A stretch of DNA of 7,232 bases. It comes from CAYOZL01 sp964408435 (GTDB lineage Bacteria; Bdellovibrionota_C; UBA2361; SZUA-149; CAYOZL01). The DNA is taken from the NCBI GenBank assembly GCA_964408435.1, contig CAYOZL010000083.1, positions 1 through 7,232 on the forward strand, written 5' to 3'. Shown here piece by piece: positions 6,700 through 7,232 of the stretch. The position numbers were made by a program, and so were the translations under genes. The notes under the pieces were generated by a model, which worked only from the letters and a program-made list of their open reading frames with translations, was not told the origin of the DNA and ran no database searches. The number at the start of each line of letters is the position of its first letter. The first letter of the stretch is position 1.

Positions 6700-7232
6700 A
6701 TGACTGCCCCCACTCATGTTTCTTTTGGAATTCTTCTAGCAATACTTGTTGCTAAGTTTTTAGGAATTATATTCTCTCCAGTTCACTTTTTATTTTTAGT
6801 TTTAGGTTCAATTTTTCCAGATATTGATGGAGGGGGAGTAATAACTAGGCCTGGTACGATACTTAAGAGATTTTTAACAAAACCATTCGTTTTTGTTTTT
6901 GATTTATTTGGTCAGGCCGTTGGTAAAGTCTTAAGAAAAACAACAGGGCATAGAGGCTTATTTCATTGGATGCTTTGGCCGCTTTTAATTATTTTTTGTT
7001 CTACAAATTTAAATTTCTTATGGTTTGGAATAGGTTATTTTTCACATGTATTTGCCGATTCTCTAACTCCTCATGGTGTTCCGTTATTAGCACCACTTAG
7101 TACAAAAAAAATTAATCTAGCTAAAATTAGAACAGGTTCAAAACTTGAGTCCTTAGTCTTTGGTTTTTGTGTCTTCTTTTCTATTTATTCTTCTTATGAT
7201 TTATTACCAGTAGGTGTTAAAAATACTTTTGA
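6700..7232 (+). CDS. YdjM/DUF457-family (metal-dependent hydrolase-like) membrane protein, incomplete at the right edge
   Basis: An open frame starting with ATG 6 bases after the previous stop and reading 177 codons to the window edge without a stop. The protein begins MTAPTHVSFG and has hydrophobic segments at about 10-38, 91-113 and 150-170. Family landmarks are TH with H6, FPDIDG with D41 and D43, GHRGLFHW with H84 and H89, and GYFSHVFADSLTPHG with H116 and D120. This is the pattern of conserved His and Asp in the YdjM family (Pfam PF04307, 'LexA-binding, inner membrane-associated putative hydrolase'), related to zinc-dependent phospholipase C folds. The real substrate of most members is unknown. 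A basic stretch near 76-85 precedes the GHRG motif. The lack of a ribosome site and the tiny gap suggest coupled expression with the SGNH gene. The C-terminus and full length are not visible. Confidence 0.85.
   Translation, partial: MTAPTHVSFGILLAILVAKFLGIIFSPVHFLFLVLGSIFPDIDGGGVITRPGTILKRFLTKPFVFVFDLFGQAVGKVLRKTTGHRGLFHWMLWPLLIIFCSTNLNFLWFGIGYFSHVFADSLTPHGVPLLAPLSTKKINLAKIRTGSKLESLVFGFCVFFSIYSSYDLLPVGVKNTF

Noticed and set aside
1..7232. Mobile element, CRISPR, tRNA or defence system
   Set aside because: No transposase, integrase, terminal inverted repeats, regular repeat-spacer pattern or tRNA-like fold was noticed; every sizeable stretch is covered by housekeeping-type genes.

Overview
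The window reads as an ordinary chromosomal segment of an AT-rich bacterium. Two facts bear on its identity. The succinate dehydrogenase is the sdhC-sdhA-sdhB type with a single five-helix cytochrome b558 subunit, as in Bacteroidota, Bdellovibrionota, Campylobacterota and Bacillus. The starts of sdhA, sdhB and aguA have clear Shine-Dalgarno sequences, which argues against Bacteroidota. A low-GC Gram-negative of the Bdellovibrionota/Bacteriovoracia kind would fit, but this is a weak inference; there is no rRNA or other marker gene here.

Layout: the left half is on the minus strand. Reading in the direction of transcription, an inositol-monophosphatase family gene (3724-2924) is followed by an 80-base gap holding a plausible sigma-70-like promoter, then sdhC (2843-2172), sdhA (2167-260) and the start of sdhB (260 to the left edge, incomplete). 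The right half is on the plus strand and starts from a 38-base divergent intergenic region. It holds aguB (3763-4641), aguA (4642-5655), a membrane-anchored SGNH-hydrolase-like gene (5668-6693) and an incomplete YdjM/DUF457-family membrane protein gene (6700 to the right edge). All plus-strand gaps are 0-12 bases, so these four genes are probably one operon.

Function: SdhCAB is the membrane complex that oxidises succinate to fumarate and passes electrons through [Fe-S] centres and two haems to a quinone. AguA and AguB together convert agmatine to N-carbamoylputrescine and then to putrescine, CO2 and ammonia. No arginine decarboxylase to make agmatine lies in the window. The two genes after aguA look like envelope-associated hydrolases of unknown substrate, and nothing seen links them to polyamines beyond co-transcription.

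No RNA gene, insertion sequence, CRISPR array, integrase or convincing terminator was found, and no stretch over 300 bases lacks a gene. I see no clear sign of a novel system; the least-explained part is the SGNH/YdjM pair at the right end.
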